From Vogesella sp. XCS3 (GTDB lineage Bacteria > Pseudomonadota > Gammaproteobacteria > Burkholderiales > Chromobacteriaceae), in assembly GCF_020616155.1 (NCBI RefSeq), contig NZ_CP085530.1, positions 1,425,501 through 1,489,500 of the forward strand: DNA of 64,000 nt, written 5' to 3'. Of this stretch, positions 18,239 to 27,312 are shown one piece after another. Below the pieces are notes generated by a model, which did not search any database, was not told where the DNA came from, and was given only the letters and a program-made list of their open reading frames with translations. A program made the translations under genes and the position numbers. How positions within the stretch are numbered: position 1 is the first letter of the stretch; every line of letters begins with the position of its first letter.

Positions 18239-18856
18239 ATGTCAACGCCACACATCGTGGTACTGGGTCTGGGCAATCTGCTGTGGGCCGACGAAGGCTT
18301 CGGCGTGCGCTGTGCCGAGGCGCTGTACGCCGGCCATACCCTGCCCGCCAATGTGGAAGTAATCGACGGCGGCACCCAGGGCCTGCTGCTGCTGCCCTAT
18401 GTGGAAGCGGCCGACCATCTGCTGATCCTGGATGCCATCGACTTCGGCCTGCCACCGGCCACGCTGCGCGTCTTCCACAACGACGCGGTACCCGCCTACC
18501 TCACTGCCAAGAAAATGAGCCTGCACCAAACCGGCTTTTCCGAGGTACTGGCGCTGGCCGAGCTCAAGGGCGCGATGCCCACGGCCATCACGCTGATCGG
18601 CGTGCAGCCAGCCGAGCTGGAAGACTACGGCGGCAGCCTGTCGCCGGCGGTACGCGCCCGGCTGCCCGAGGCACTGGCCATTGCCGTGCAAACCTTGGCG
18701 GCATGGGGCGTGCAGGTACAGCCCGCCAGCGGTGACGGTGCGCGCCTGAACGACGCCAGCCTGGACATGACGCGCTACGAAAGCGAACGCCCCAGCGCCG
18801 ACAGCGCCTGCCGCGTGGGCGATGCGCGCGTGCTGTTTGACGGGGAGCCCGGCTGA
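18239..18856 (+). CDS. hoxM: [NiFe] hydrogenase large-subunit maturation protease (HupD/HoxM)
   Basis: A 205-residue endopeptidase that removes the C-terminal tail of the large subunit (HoxG) once nickel is inserted. Family landmarks are the N-terminal [15 protein letters not shown] (nickel-sensing Glu), [10 protein letters not shown] (Asp) and [15 protein letters not shown] (His), then [10 protein letters not shown]. It is first in the accessory operon, 38 bases after the predicted sigma-54 promoter region, with ribosome site GGGAAGG. Its stop overlaps the next start. The C-terminal 40 residues extend past the usual protease core. Confidence 0.92.
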   Translation: MSTPHIVVLGLGNLLWADEGFGVRCAEALYAGHTLPANVEVIDGGTQGLLLLPYVEAADHLLILDAIDFGLPPATLRVFHNDAVPAYLTAKKMSLHQTGFSEVLALAELKGAMPTAITLIGVQPAELEDYGGSLSPAVRARLPEALAIAVQTLAAWGVQVQPASGDGARLNDASLDMTRYESERPSADSACRVGDARVLFDGEPG

Positions 18857-19182
18857 TGTGCATGGGCACCCCGATGCAAGTCGTTACCCCCGGCTGGTTC
18901 AGCGCCCGCTGCCGCGACCGTGACGGCAGCTTGGTGGACATCGACACCCGTCTGCTGGGTGATGTCAGCGCCGGCCAGTGGCTACTGGTGTTCACCGGCG
19001 CCGCGCGCGAACTGCTGGACGAGCAGCGCGCCGCCGACATTCTGGCCGCCATCACCGCGCTGGAAGCCGCGCTGACCGGCCACTACCAGCCCGAGCAGCA
19101 CTTTGCCGACCTGTACCACCGCGAGCCGCAGCTGCCGCCGCACCTGCAGGCGCTGCTGACACCCGATACCCCATCAAGCTGA
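18856..19182 (+). CDS. hoxL: HypC-like hydrogenase chaperone (HupF/HoxL)
   Basis: A 108-residue HypC/HupF-family protein starting [10 protein letters not shown]; the Cys2 exposed after Met removal binds the Fe(CN)2CO intermediate or the large subunit. A true hypC lies at 25955, so this is the second, hydrogenase-specific paralogue, as in Cupriavidus hoxL and rhizobial hupF, where it protects the enzyme during aerobic assembly. It overlaps hoxM by one base. Confidence 0.88.
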   Translation: MCMGTPMQVVTPGWFSARCRDRDGSLVDIDTRLLGDVSAGQWLLVFTGAARELLDEQRAADILAAITALEAALTGHYQPEQHFADLYHREPQLPPHLQALLTPDTPSS

Positions 19183-19201
19183 CAAAGCAAGGCCACCCAC
19201 C

Positions 19202-19648
19202 ATGCAATCGTATATCCCCACTTTCGACAGCGTTGCCACACGCTTGGCCGCACTGGGCTACAGCCAGACCGACGCGGCCAACCTTGACACCCTGGCCACC
19301 GCACACCCGCAACTGGTACTGATGCTGAACGCCGACCCGCACCAGCACCCCGAGGTGGCCGACAACGCCATCATCGTGCCCGAGGTGCTCAAAAGCCTGC
19401 CCGGCGCCACACCGCACGTGTGCTGGGCCGACCCAGCCGCCAGCCGCACGCTTGCCAGCCGCTTTGGCGTGCTGAAGTACCCGGCGCTGGTATTCCTGCG
19501 CGGCGGCCAGTACACCGGCGTCATCGTCGGCCTGATGGACTGGCCGGACGTGGTACACCGCTTTGCCGAACTGTTGGCCGCACCGGTGCGCCGCCCGCCC
19601 TCGGTAGGCATTCCTGTGACCAGCCCCACCAGCGGAGCCTGCCAATGA
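19202..19648 (+). CDS. hoxO: Thioredoxin-like hydrogenase chaperone (HupG/HyaE/HoxO)
   Basis: A 148-residue thioredoxin-fold protein of the HyaE/HupG family, without the CxxC redox pair. Typical segments are VLMLNADPHQHPEVADNAII, RFGVLKYPALVFLRGGQYTG and the aromatic-rich GLMDWPDVVHRF. In related systems it holds the Tat-exported small subunit precursor during cluster assembly. It sits between hoxL and hoxQ, overlapping the latter. Confidence 0.87.
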   Translation: MQSYIPTFDSVATRLAALGYSQTDAANLDTLATAHPQLVLMLNADPHQHPEVADNAIIVPEVLKSLPGATPHVCWADPAASRTLASRFGVLKYPALVFLRGGQYTGVIVGLMDWPDVVHRFAELLAAPVRRPPSVGIPVTSPTSGACQ

Positions 19649-20535
19649 GCACCTTTACCCTGCCCAAAGCCTTCCCCATTCCGGTAGTGGGCATCGGCCC
19701 CGGCTCGCAGCCGGCCGACCCCGACCTGAACTACATGCCGCTGCCGCGCGAGCTGGACGGCTTTGACATGCCCTACCTGCCCACCGCCGAAGAAACCGCC
19801 CACCTGGGCGACGCCAAGGCGCTGGTGGCCGAACTGATCCGCCGCATGCAGGCGTGGGATGGCACGAGCGAGCCCTACCCGTCGCTGCTGCTGAACGGCC
19901 TGGACCGCGACGGCCGCACGCTAGTCAGCCAGCTGCTGGGCGAAGGCGAAGTCAGCGCCCGCGTGCGCTGCCTCAACGGCCACGAGCTGCTGATCCAGGA
20001 ATCGGTGTTCGCTGGCGTGTGGCGCGTGCTGGAGCTGGACGCCGACGGCCAGCCGCTGGCCGACCGCATCGAAGCCTGTGCCATCCCCGCTGCCGTGTGG
20101 CAGCAAGCCCGCGCCTTCGGCCGCCGCGAACTCACGCCGTTCGACCCGGCCGGCGTGGCGCTGATGAACGCGCCGGCGGTGCTGGCGGAAATCGCCGAAC
20201 GCGCCGCCGCCTACCAGGACGGCGACGAAGACCACGTCATCAACTTCAGCCTGCTGCCGATGACGCCGGAAGACATGGCCTATATCGACGCCAACCTAGG
20301 CGGCGGCAACAGCGGTGTGTTCTCGCGCGGCTACGGCAAGTGCCGGGTGATGGCCACCGGCCTGCAAAACGTGTGGCGGGTGCAGTACTTCAACGGCATG
20401 AACGCCATCCTGCTGGACACGCTGGAAATCACCCGCATGCCAGAGGTGGCACTGGCCGCCGCCGACGACCTGGCCGACGCCATCGACCGGCTGCAGGAGG
20501 CACTGGACTGGCTCACCGGGGAGCAAGTGGCATGA
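19645..20535 (+). CDS. hoxQ: Hydrogenase small-subunit assembly factor (HupH/HyaF/HoxQ)
   Basis: A 296-residue HupH/HyaF-family protein; the onset FPIPVVGIGPGSQPADPDLN is diagnostic, with NGHELLIQESVFAGVWRVLE, HVINFSLLPMTPEDMAYIDA and GGNSGVFSRGYGKCRVMATG later. Together with HoxO it is thought to handle the small subunit before export. The ATG at 19645 overlaps the hoxO stop; a longer open frame upstream lies inside hoxO. Confidence 0.9.
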   Translation: MSTFTLPKAFPIPVVGIGPGSQPADPDLNYMPLPRELDGFDMPYLPTAEETAHLGDAKALVAELIRRMQAWDGTSEPYPSLLLNGLDRDGRTLVSQLLGEGEVSARVRCLNGHELLIQESVFAGVWRVLELDADGQPLADRIEACAIPAAVWQQARAFGRRELTPFDPAGVALMNAPAVLAEIAERAAAYQDGDEDHVINFSLLPMTPEDMAYIDANLGGGNSGVFSRGYGKCRVMATGLQNVWRVQYFNGMNAILLDTLEITRMPEVALAAADDLADAIDRLQEALDWLTGEQVA

Positions 20536-20744
20536 ACACTTTTGAAGGCAGCTATCTGGGCAAACCCGGCGAGCTGGCCGACGACGCGCGGCTGGAGTGC
20601 AAGATTTGCTGGTGGGTATACGACCCGGCGCAAGGCGACAGCGTTTGGCAGATACCGCCAGGCACGCCGTTTGCCGCGCTGCCCGCGCACTGGCGCTGCC
20701 CGGTATGCGACGGCGCGCACGAACAGTTCATGGTGCTGCCATGA
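20532..20744 (+). CDS. hoxR: Rubredoxin (HupI/HoxR)
   Basis: A 70-residue rubredoxin. Two iron-binding pairs are visible: CKICWWVYD and CPVCDGAHEQF. Its position in the hydrogenase operon equals hupI/hoxR, needed for making the unusual proximal iron-sulfur cluster under oxygen. It overlaps hoxQ by four bases and hoxT by four bases. Confidence 0.95.
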   Translation: MNTFEGSYLGKPGELADDARLECKICWWVYDPAQGDSVWQIPPGTPFAALPAHWRCPVCDGAHEQFMVLP

Positions 20745-21229
20745 ACGCGCGCCACAGCAGCACCGGCTGGCTGCAGCACCCGGGCGCCGCGCTGGAGCAG
20801 GCCTACCGCCACATTCAGCACACGCGCATGCAGGGCATCCCCATCCTGAACCCGGCCATCAGCGTGGAAAGCGTGGGCTTTCGCCGCTACCAGGGCTGGT
20901 GGGCCGGCGTGCTGATTACGCCGTGGTTCATCAACCTGATGCTGCTGCCGGCCGACGCGCCGCTGCCGGATGGCCCGGCCGGCGAAGAGCGGCTGGTGGC
21001 GCTGCCGGAAGGCATCATGCCGTTTCTGCCAGGCAGCGAGGACAGCATCGGCCCCTACCTGATGTGCTCGCTATTTTCGCCGCTGCCGCAGTTTGCCGAC
21101 CAGCAATCCGCGCGCGACACCGCTGCCGAGGTACTGCGCCTGCTGTTCGAGATTCCGGCGCCAGCAGCGGCCACGCCGGCCGGGCCGGACCTGAGCCGCC
21201 GCCGCCTGTTCGGGCTGGGCAGCGCATGA
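20741..21229 (+). CDS. hoxT: Hydrogenase chaperone of HybE family (HupJ/HoxT)
   Basis: A 162-residue HybE/HupJ-family protein. Recognised by MQGIPILNPAISVESVGF, WWAGVLITPWFINLMLLP and the later FLPGSEDSIGPYLMCSLF. It acts in hydrogenase assembly or proofreading of Tat-exported subunits. It overlaps the rubredoxin gene at the start and hoxV at the end. Confidence 0.87.
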   Translation: MNARHSSTGWLQHPGAALEQAYRHIQHTRMQGIPILNPAISVESVGFRRYQGWWAGVLITPWFINLMLLPADAPLPDGPAGEERLVALPEGIMPFLPGSEDSIGPYLMCSLFSPLPQFADQQSARDTAAEVLRLLFEIPAPAAATPAGPDLSRRRLFGLGSA

Positions 21230-22218
21230 ACGGCATCACCTTGCAGCGCCAGCACGGCCAGGTGAGCGTGCACTGGCCCAGGTTGGCCGCAGAGCAACTG
21301 TTTATCGGCCGCACACCCGCCGACGCCATCGCGCTGGTACCGCAATTGTTTTCGCTGTGCGGCCACGCCCAACAGCTGGCCGCCACCCTGGCGCTGGCCG
21401 CCGCCAGCGGCCAGCCAGTACAGGCCGATCAGCAGACCCTGGCCAAGGTACGACTGGAGGCCATCCGCGAAACCCTGCGCCGCTGGCTGCTGGACTGGGC
21501 GCCGGCCTGCGGCCAACCCTGCGAGCCCAGCGCCATTGCCGTACTGGCACGCGCCAGCACGCTACAAGACTACCGCCAGCTGGCCGCGTACAGCATTTTC
21601 GGTACCGACCCGGCCATCTGGTGCCAGTACGGCCTGCACGGCTGGCAGCAATGGGCAGCCGGTAGCGATAACGCCGCCGCCCGCGCCTTGCAGTCACTGC
21701 TGAATGCGCCAACAGAAGCCGTACCGGCACTACGCACGCTGGACCGCACCGCCGCGCTGGCCGCCGACCCGCACTGGCTGGCCGGCCCCTGCCCGGCCTG
21801 GCACGGCCAGGCGGTAGAAACCGGCGCGCTGGCACGCTACCAGCCGCTGCTGCAACCCTGGCTGGACACCGGCCACGTTAGCGCCGCGCGCCTGCTGGCG
21901 CGCTGGCTGGCGCTGGCCGCCTGGCTGGGCGAGGCCGAACCGGGCGGCGACAGCTGCACACTGGCCGGTAGCGGCCTGGCGCTGGTGGATACCGCACGCG
22001 GCCCGCTGCTGCACCTGGCCACGCTGGGTAGCGACGGCCACATCAGCCATTACCGCGTGCTGCCGCCCACGCTATGGCACAGCCACCCGCAAGGCTGCAT
22101 GGCGCAGGCCGCGGCCAACGGTACGGCCGCACAGGTACAGCGCAGGCTGTTGCTGATCGACCCCTGCGTAAGCTTTACACTTGCCGGTATCGATAACGAG
22201 GAATCGCCCCATGCATGA
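21226..22218 (+). CDS. hoxV: Hydrogenase assembly protein HupK/HoxV (degenerate large-subunit homologue)
   Basis: A 330-residue HupK/HoxV protein, thought to be a scaffold that carries the Fe(CN)2CO unit to the apo large subunit. It resembles a shrunken HoxG: the end LLIDPCVSFTLAGID recalls the large-subunit DPCxxCxxH site but has lost the second cysteine and histidine. The ATG at 21226 overlaps hoxT; a much longer open frame upstream is only an overlap with hoxR/hoxT. Its stop overlaps hypA. Confidence 0.82.
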   Translation: MNGITLQRQHGQVSVHWPRLAAEQLFIGRTPADAIALVPQLFSLCGHAQQLAATLALAAASGQPVQADQQTLAKVRLEAIRETLRRWLLDWAPACGQPCEPSAIAVLARASTLQDYRQLAAYSIFGTDPAIWCQYGLHGWQQWAAGSDNAAARALQSLLNAPTEAVPALRTLDRTAALAADPHWLAGPCPAWHGQAVETGALARYQPLLQPWLDTGHVSAARLLARWLALAAWLGEAEPGGDSCTLAGSGLALVDTARGPLLHLATLGSDGHISHYRVLPPTLWHSHPQGCMAQAAANGTAAQVQRRLLLIDPCVSFTLAGIDNEESPHA

Positions 22219-22552
22219 AATGTCGCTGGCCGAAGGCATCGTGCAGCTGCTGGAAGAGCACGCACACACGCAGCAATTCCGCCGCGTCAAACAAATCTGG
22301 CTACAGGTAGGCGAGCTGGCCGGCGTAGAGCCGGAGGCGCTGACCTTTTGCCTGGACGTGGTGCTGCGCGGCAGCCTGGCCGAGGACGCACAGGTGCACC
22401 TGCTGCGCGAGCCCGGCCGTGGCTGGTGCCTGGCCTGCAGCCAGGAAGTAGCCATCCACGCGCGCTTTGACGCCTGCCCCAGCTGCGGCCGCCACCAGGT
22501 GCAGGTCACCGGCGGCGAGGAACTGCGCGTAGCCGAGCTGGAGGTGGAGTAG
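22211..22552 (+). CDS. hypA: Nickel metallochaperone HypA
   Basis: A 113-residue HypA with N-terminal nickel ligands [11 protein letters not shown] (His2) and a zinc site made of CLAC and CPSC. It delivers nickel to the hydrogenase large subunit together with HypB. The ATG at 22211 is set by the invariant MHE start, rejecting a start ten codons earlier; it overlaps the hoxV stop by eight bases. Confidence 0.95.
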   Translation: MHEMSLAEGIVQLLEEHAHTQQFRRVKQIWLQVGELAGVEPEALTFCLDVVLRGSLAEDAQVHLLREPGRGWCLACSQEVAIHARFDACPSCGRHQVQVTGGEELRVAELEVE

Positions 22553-22625
22553 CGCCTGCCCGCGCCCCTTACCACCCGCACAAAGAAAAGCACAACACCG
22601 AACAGAACAAGAAAGGACCCCACCC

Positions 22626-23660
22626 ATGTGTACCGTCTGTGGCTGCGCCGAAGGCAATGTCAGCATCGAGGGCCAGAAACCGGCCGTGAAATACCCGTAC
22701 CGCCCGCGCCGCGCCGGCGGCCACGCGCATGGCCATCACCACCACCATGACCACGATCACGCTCATGATCACCCGCACCATCACGACCACGCGCCAGCAC
22801 AGCCGGTAGCGCAGGCAAGCAACGCCGCAGACAGCACACCGGTAACGCTGGCCGACGGCAGCCACCACTACGGCCACGGCCCGGCGCACGCGCACGCACC
22901 GGGGCTAAGCCAGGCGCGCATGGTGAAGATCGAGCAGGACATCCTGGGCAAGAACAAGCAGTACGCCACGGCCAACCGCCGCCGCCTGGCCGAGCGCGGC
23001 ATTTTTGCGCTGAACCTGGTATCCAGCCCCGGTTCTGGCAAAACCACACTGCTGACCGAGACGGTACAAAGGTTGGCCGCCTCCACGCCACTGGCAGTGA
23101 TCGAGGGCGACCAGCAAACCGCGCACGACGCCGAGCGCATCCGCGCCGCCGGCGCGCCGGCCATCCAGATCAACACCGGCAAGGGCTGCCACCTGGACGC
23201 GCACATGGTGGGCCAGGCGCTGGACGCGCTGGCGCTGCAGGACGACAGCCTGCTGCTGATCGAAAACGTCGGCAACCTGGTGTGCCCGGCGGCGTTCGAC
23301 CTGGGCGAGGCGCACAAGGTGGCCATCCTGTCGGTGACCGAAGGCGAGGACAAACCGCTGAAGTACCCGGACATGTTCGCCGCCGCCAGCCTGATGGTAC
23401 TCACCAAAACCGACCTGCTGCCGCACCTGGATTTCAACGTCGATGCCTGCATCGCCTACGCCCGCCGCGTTAACCCCGCCATCGAGGTGCTGCAGCTCAG
23501 CGCCCGCAGCGGCGACGGCATGGACGCCTGGCTACAGTGGCTGGCCTACGGGCTGATCGAAGCGCGCGCCCAGCGTGCCGAGCGGGAAGCACAGCTGGCG
23601 CAGTTGGCCGCACTCAAAGCCCAGGTCGCCGCGCTGGAAGCGCAGCTGGCGCAGGGCTAG
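22626..23660 (+). CDS. hypB: Nickel-binding GTPase HypB with histidine-rich region
   Basis: A 344-residue HypB. N-terminal high-affinity nickel motif [10 protein letters not shown]; a long His-rich stretch (about residues 32-90) that can store nickel; then the G domain with Walker [42 protein letters not shown] and the guanine motif [11 protein letters not shown]-terminal helical tail of about 35 residues ([18 protein letters not shown]) resembles a coiled coil and is longer than usual. It lies 73 bases after hypA. Confidence 0.95.
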   Translation: MCTVCGCAEGNVSIEGQKPAVKYPYRPRRAGGHAHGHHHHHDHDHAHDHPHHHDHAPAQPVAQASNAADSTPVTLADGSHHYGHGPAHAHAPGLSQARMVKIEQDILGKNKQYATANRRRLAERGIFALNLVSSPGSGKTTLLTETVQRLAASTPLAVIEGDQQTAHDAERIRAAGAPAIQINTGKGCHLDAHMVGQALDALALQDDSLLLIENVGNLVCPAAFDLGEAHKVAILSVTEGEDKPLKYPDMFAAASLMVLTKTDLLPHLDFNVDACIAYARRVNPAIEVLQLSARSGDGMDAWLQWLAYGLIEARAQRAEREAQLAQLAALKAQVAALEAQLAQG

Positions 23661-23663
23661 CGC

Positions 23664-25976
23664 ATGACGCTGCAACGCCGTTGCCTCTCCGCCCGTGGCC
23701 GCGTACAAGGCGTGGGCTTTCGCCCGCACGTGTGGCGCGTCGCCCAGGCGCTGGGCCTGGCCGGCCACGTGGCCAACCACGCCAACGGGGTGGTGATCGA
23801 GGTGGAAGGCCCGCCGGCGCAGCTGGACGCCTTTGCCATACAGCTGCTGGCCAGCCTGCCGCCGCAGGCGCAGGTGGATAGTCTCACCAGCCACGCGCTA
23901 CCGCCGCAAGGCGGGCGCGACTTCAGCATTGCCGTCAGCAGCGGCAACACCGCACAGGTGCGGCTACCGGCCGATAGCGCGCCGTGCGACGCCTGCCTGG
24001 CCGAACTGTGCCAGCCCGCTGGCCGGCACTGGCGCCACGCCTTCATCAACTGTACCCAGTGCGGCCCGCGCTATAGCGTGACCCGCGCCCTGCCCTACGA
24101 CCGCAGCGCCACCACGCTGGCCGGCTTTGCACTATGCCCCGACTGCGACGCCGACTACCAGCAGCCGGCCAGCCGCCGCTTTCACGCCGAACCCACCTGC
24201 TGCCCGGCCTGCGGCCCCCAGCTGCACTACCTGGGCGCGGATGGCGCGCCGCAAGCTGGCGACCCGCTGGCGCTAGCGCTGGCCACGCTGCAAGGTGGCG
24301 GCATCGTAGCGATTAAAAGCAGCGGCGGCTTTCACCTGGCTTGCGACGCGCGCAACGCGGCCGCCATCGACCGGCTGCGCCAGCGCAAGCACCGCCCGGC
24401 CAAGCCCTTGGCACTGATGGCGGCCAACCTGGCCAGCCTGCAGGGCGTGGTGCAGCTGGATACCGCCGCTGCCACGCTGCTGGCCAGCCCGGCACGCCCC
24501 ATCGTGCTGCTGCCACGCGGCAGCGTGCCCCTGCCGGACGCGCTGGCGCCGGGCCTGGCCGAGCTGGGCGTGCTGCTGCCGCCCACGCCACTGCACCTGC
24601 TGCTGTGGCACGAAGCCGCCGGCCGCCCGGCCGGCACCGGCTGGCTGGATGATGCCCAAGCCATGCTGCTGGTGATGACCAGCGGCAACGCCAGCGGCGC
24701 ACCGGTGGCCATCGATAACGACGAAGCGCTCACCGCGCTGGCCGGCATTGCCGACGGCTTTCTGCTGCACGACCGCGCCATCCACGCCCGCAGCGACGAC
24801 AGCGTGCTGCGCGTCGATGCGCTGGGCCACGCCACGCTGCGCCGCAGCCGGGGCTACGTGCCGGACGTGCTACCGCTGGCTGCCGACGGCGCCACCGTGC
24901 TGGCCACCGGCAGCTACCTGAAAAACGCGCCGGCGCTGCTGTACGGCAACGCGGCGCTGCCTGGCGCCCACGTGGGCGACCTGGCGCACCCGGCCGCCTG
25001 CGTGGCGCTGGAGGATGCCATCGCCGCGTTGCAGCTGCACGCTGGCTACGCGCCACAGGCCATCGCCTGCGACAACGGCGAGCACTTTGCCAGCCAGCTG
25101 GCGGCACAGTTGGCCACTGCGGCCAACATCCCGCTGCTACGCATTAGCCACCACCACGCCCACATCGGCGCCGTGTGCGCCGAACACCAGCTGCACGGCC
25201 CGGTGCTGGGGCTGGCGCTGGACGGCCACGGCGTCGGCGACGACGGCGGCGCCTGGGGCGGCGAGCTGCTACGGGTAGACGGCGCGCACAGCCAGCGCAT
25301 CGGCCATCTGGCGCCGCTGGCGCTGCCCGGCGGCGACACCGCCGCGCGCGAACCGTGGCGCGTGGCCGCCGCCTGGTTGCTGCAACACGGCCATGCAGAC
25401 GAAGCAGAACGCCGCTTTGGCCACCAGCCAGCGTGGCCGCTGCTACAGCAACAACTGGCACGCGGCATCAACACCCCGTACAGCAGCAGCATGGGCCGCT
25501 ATTTCGACCTGGTGGCCGCGCTGGCTGGCGTGTGCCTGCAGCAAGGCTACGAAGGCGAAGCGCCGCAACGGCTGCAAGCGCTGGTGCAGCCCTGCGCGCC
25601 GCTGGCCGAGGCCTGGCATATCGATGCGGCCAACGTGTTGCAGCTGGCGCCGCTGCTACGGCAGCTGCTGGCCCAGCCCGACGCCGCCACCATCGCCAGC
25701 CGGTGGCACGCCACGCTGGCGGCGGCGCTGACCAGCTGGGTGCTGGCTGCCGCGCAACACCACCACCTCAGCACGGTGGCACTGGGCGGCGGCTGTTTTG
25801 CCAACCGCACCTTGCTGGCCGCGCTGCTACCGCGATTACAACAGGCCGGACTGGCCGTGTACCACCCGCAGGCCTTGCCGGCCGGCGACGGCGGTCTGGC
25901 CGTGGGCCAGGCCTGGGTAGCACGGCAGATACTGGCCAACAAGGAGACTGACCCATGTGCCTGGCCATGCCGGTGA
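23664..25976 (+). CDS. hypF: Carbamoyltransferase HypF
   Basis: A 770-residue HypF that makes thiocarbamate on HypE, the source of the cyanide ligands. Domains in order: acylphosphatase (RGRVQGVGFRPHVWRVA), two zinc fingers (CDACLAEL...CTQCGPRY and CPDCDADY...CCPACGPQL), a YrdC-like carbamoyl-adenylation domain (IVAIKSSGGFHLACDA), and a Kae1-like transferase domain (ISHHHAHIGAVCAE; GLALDGHGVGDDGGAWGGEL). Length is normal. It starts three bases after hypB and overlaps hypC by 22 bases. Confidence 0.95.
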   Translation: MTLQRRCLSARGRVQGVGFRPHVWRVAQALGLAGHVANHANGVVIEVEGPPAQLDAFAIQLLASLPPQAQVDSLTSHALPPQGGRDFSIAVSSGNTAQVRLPADSAPCDACLAELCQPAGRHWRHAFINCTQCGPRYSVTRALPYDRSATTLAGFALCPDCDADYQQPASRRFHAEPTCCPACGPQLHYLGADGAPQAGDPLALALATLQGGGIVAIKSSGGFHLACDARNAAAIDRLRQRKHRPAKPLALMAANLASLQGVVQLDTAAATLLASPARPIVLLPRGSVPLPDALAPGLAELGVLLPPTPLHLLLWHEAAGRPAGTGWLDDAQAMLLVMTSGNASGAPVAIDNDEALTALAGIADGFLLHDRAIHARSDDSVLRVDALGHATLRRSRGYVPDVLPLAADGATVLATGSYLKNAPALLYGNAALPGAHVGDLAHPAACVALEDAIAALQLHAGYAPQAIACDNGEHFASQLAAQLATAANIPLLRISHHHAHIGAVCAEHQLHGPVLGLALDGHGVGDDGGAWGGELLRVDGAHSQRIGHLAPLALPGGDTAAREPWRVAAAWLLQHGHADEAERRFGHQPAWPLLQQQLARGINTPYSSSMGRYFDLVAALAGVCLQQGYEGEAPQRLQALVQPCAPLAEAWHIDAANVLQLAPLLRQLLAQPDAATIASRWHATLAAALTSWVLAAAQHHHLSTVALGGGCFANRTLLAALLPRLQQAGLAVYHPQALPAGDGGLAVGQAWVARQILANKETDPCAWPCR

Positions 25977-26191
25977 AAGTGACAGAGCTACTGGCGGGCG
26001 ACAACGCCCGTGTCGAGGTGGACGGCGTGATGCGCGACGTGTCCATCGCCCTGGTGCCGGGCGTGCAGCCTGGCGATTACGTGATCCTGCACGTGGGTTA
26101 CGCCATCGGCCGGCTGGACGCCGCCGAAGCCGAAAAAACGCTGGCGCTGATGCACGAGCTGGCCGCCTTGCCGCAGGGGGAGCAGCCATGA
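25955..26191 (+). CDS. hypC: Hydrogenase maturation chaperone HypC
   Basis: A 78-residue HypC starting MCLAMPVKV, with Cys2 and the conserved GDYVILHVGYAI. It carries the iron unit between HypD and the large subunit. It overlaps the hypF end and, by four bases, hypD. Confidence 0.95.
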   Translation: MCLAMPVKVTELLAGDNARVEVDGVMRDVSIALVPGVQPGDYVILHVGYAIGRLDAAEAEKTLALMHELAALPQGEQP

Positions 26192-27312
26192 AATACGTAG
26201 ACGAATTCCGCCGTGGCGACGTGGCGCACGGCCTGGCCGCCCGCATTGCCGAGGCGGTACAGCCCGGCCGTAGCTACCGCCTGATGGAGTTTTGCGGCGG
26301 CCACACCCACGCCATTGCCCGCTACGGCCTCACCGGCCTGCTGCCGGCGGCGGTGCAGCTGATCCACGGCCCCGGCTGCCCGGTGTGCGTGCTGCCGATC
26401 GGCCGCATCGATTCCGCCATCGAGCTGGCGCTGCAGCACGGCGCCATCGTCTGTAGCTACGGCGACTGCCTGCGGGTACCGGCCAGCAACAAGCTCAGCC
26501 TGTACAAGGCACGGGCGCTGGGCGGCGACGTGCGCATGGTGTACTCCACCGCCGACGCGCTGCAGATCGCGCGCGACAACCCGGCGCGGCAGGTGGTGTT
26601 CTTTGCCATCGGTTTTGAAACCACCACCCCGCCCACGGCGCTGGCGCTGAAAGCCGCCCGCGCCGAAGGGCTGCGCAACTTCAGCGTGTTCTGCAACCAC
26701 GTGCTGACCCCGCCTGCCATGCAGCACCTGCTGGCCGCCGGCGACGCGGTGCAGCTGGACGGTTTCATCGGCCCCTCGCACGTCAGCACCGTGATCGGCA
26801 GCGCGCCGTACCAGGCGGTGGCCGATGCCTACGCCAAGCCGGTGGTGATTGCCGGTTTCGAGCCGCTGGATGTGCTGCAATCGGTGCTGATGCTGGTCGA
26901 GCGCATCAACCGTGGCGAGGCAGGCGTGGCCACCCAGTTCACCCGCGCCGTCACCACCGACGGCAACGCCACCGCGCGCGCCGTGGTGGCCGAGACGCTG
27001 GTGCTGCGGCCAACCTTCGAGTGGCGCGGCCTGGGCCAGGTGCCGCAGTCGGCGCTGGCCATCCACCCCGACTACGCCGACTTCGACGCCGAGCTGCGCT
27101 TCGGCCTGCCCTACCGCCACGTGCCGGACCACCGCGCCTGCGAGTGCGCCGCCATCCTGCGCGGGCAAAAGCAGCCGCAGGACTGCAAGGTGTTCGGCAT
27201 TGTCTGTACCCCCGACAACCCGCTGGGTTCGTGCATGGTGTCCAGCGAAGGCGCCTGCGCCGCCCACTACCACTACGGCCGCTTTAGCGCGCCGCAGGAG
27301 CAACCGGCATGA
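26188..27312 (+). CDS. hypD: Fe-S hydrogenase maturation protein HypD
   Basis: A 374-residue HypD, the platform for assembly of Fe(CN)2CO. Signatures: MEFCGGHTHAIARYGL, LIHGPGCPVCVLPIGRID, FAIGFETTTPPTAL and the C-terminal cysteine-bearing HRACECAAILRGQKQPQDC. Start chosen at the ATG overlapping the hypC stop. It overlaps hypE by four bases. Confidence 0.96.
   Translation: MKYVDEFRRGDVAHGLAARIAEAVQPGRSYRLMEFCGGHTHAIARYGLTGLLPAAVQLIHGPGCPVCVLPIGRIDSAIELALQHGAIVCSYGDCLRVPASNKLSLYKARALGGDVRMVYSTADALQIARDNPARQVVFFAIGFETTTPPTALALKAARAEGLRNFSVFCNHVLTPPAMQHLLAAGDAVQLDGFIGPSHVSTVIGSAPYQAVADAYAKPVVIAGFEPLDVLQSVLMLVERINRGEAGVATQFTRAVTTDGNATARAVVAETLVLRPTFEWRGLGQVPQSALAIHPDYADFDAELRFGLPYRHVPDHRACECAAILRGQKQPQDCKVFGIVCTPDNPLGSCMVSSEGACAAHYHYGRFSAPQEQPA

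Noticed and set aside
19420..19644. 5' extension of hoxQ into hoxO
   Set aside because: Overlaps hoxO coding sequence; the ATG at 19645 overlapping the hoxO stop matches the family start.
22720..22800. His-codon repeat in hypB as a satellite repeat
   Set aside because: It is the functional nickel-binding stretch of HypB, a normal family feature.
26098..27303. 401-codon minus-strand frame opposite hypD
   Set aside because: Shadow of hypD; His/Val/Gly-rich with no domain.
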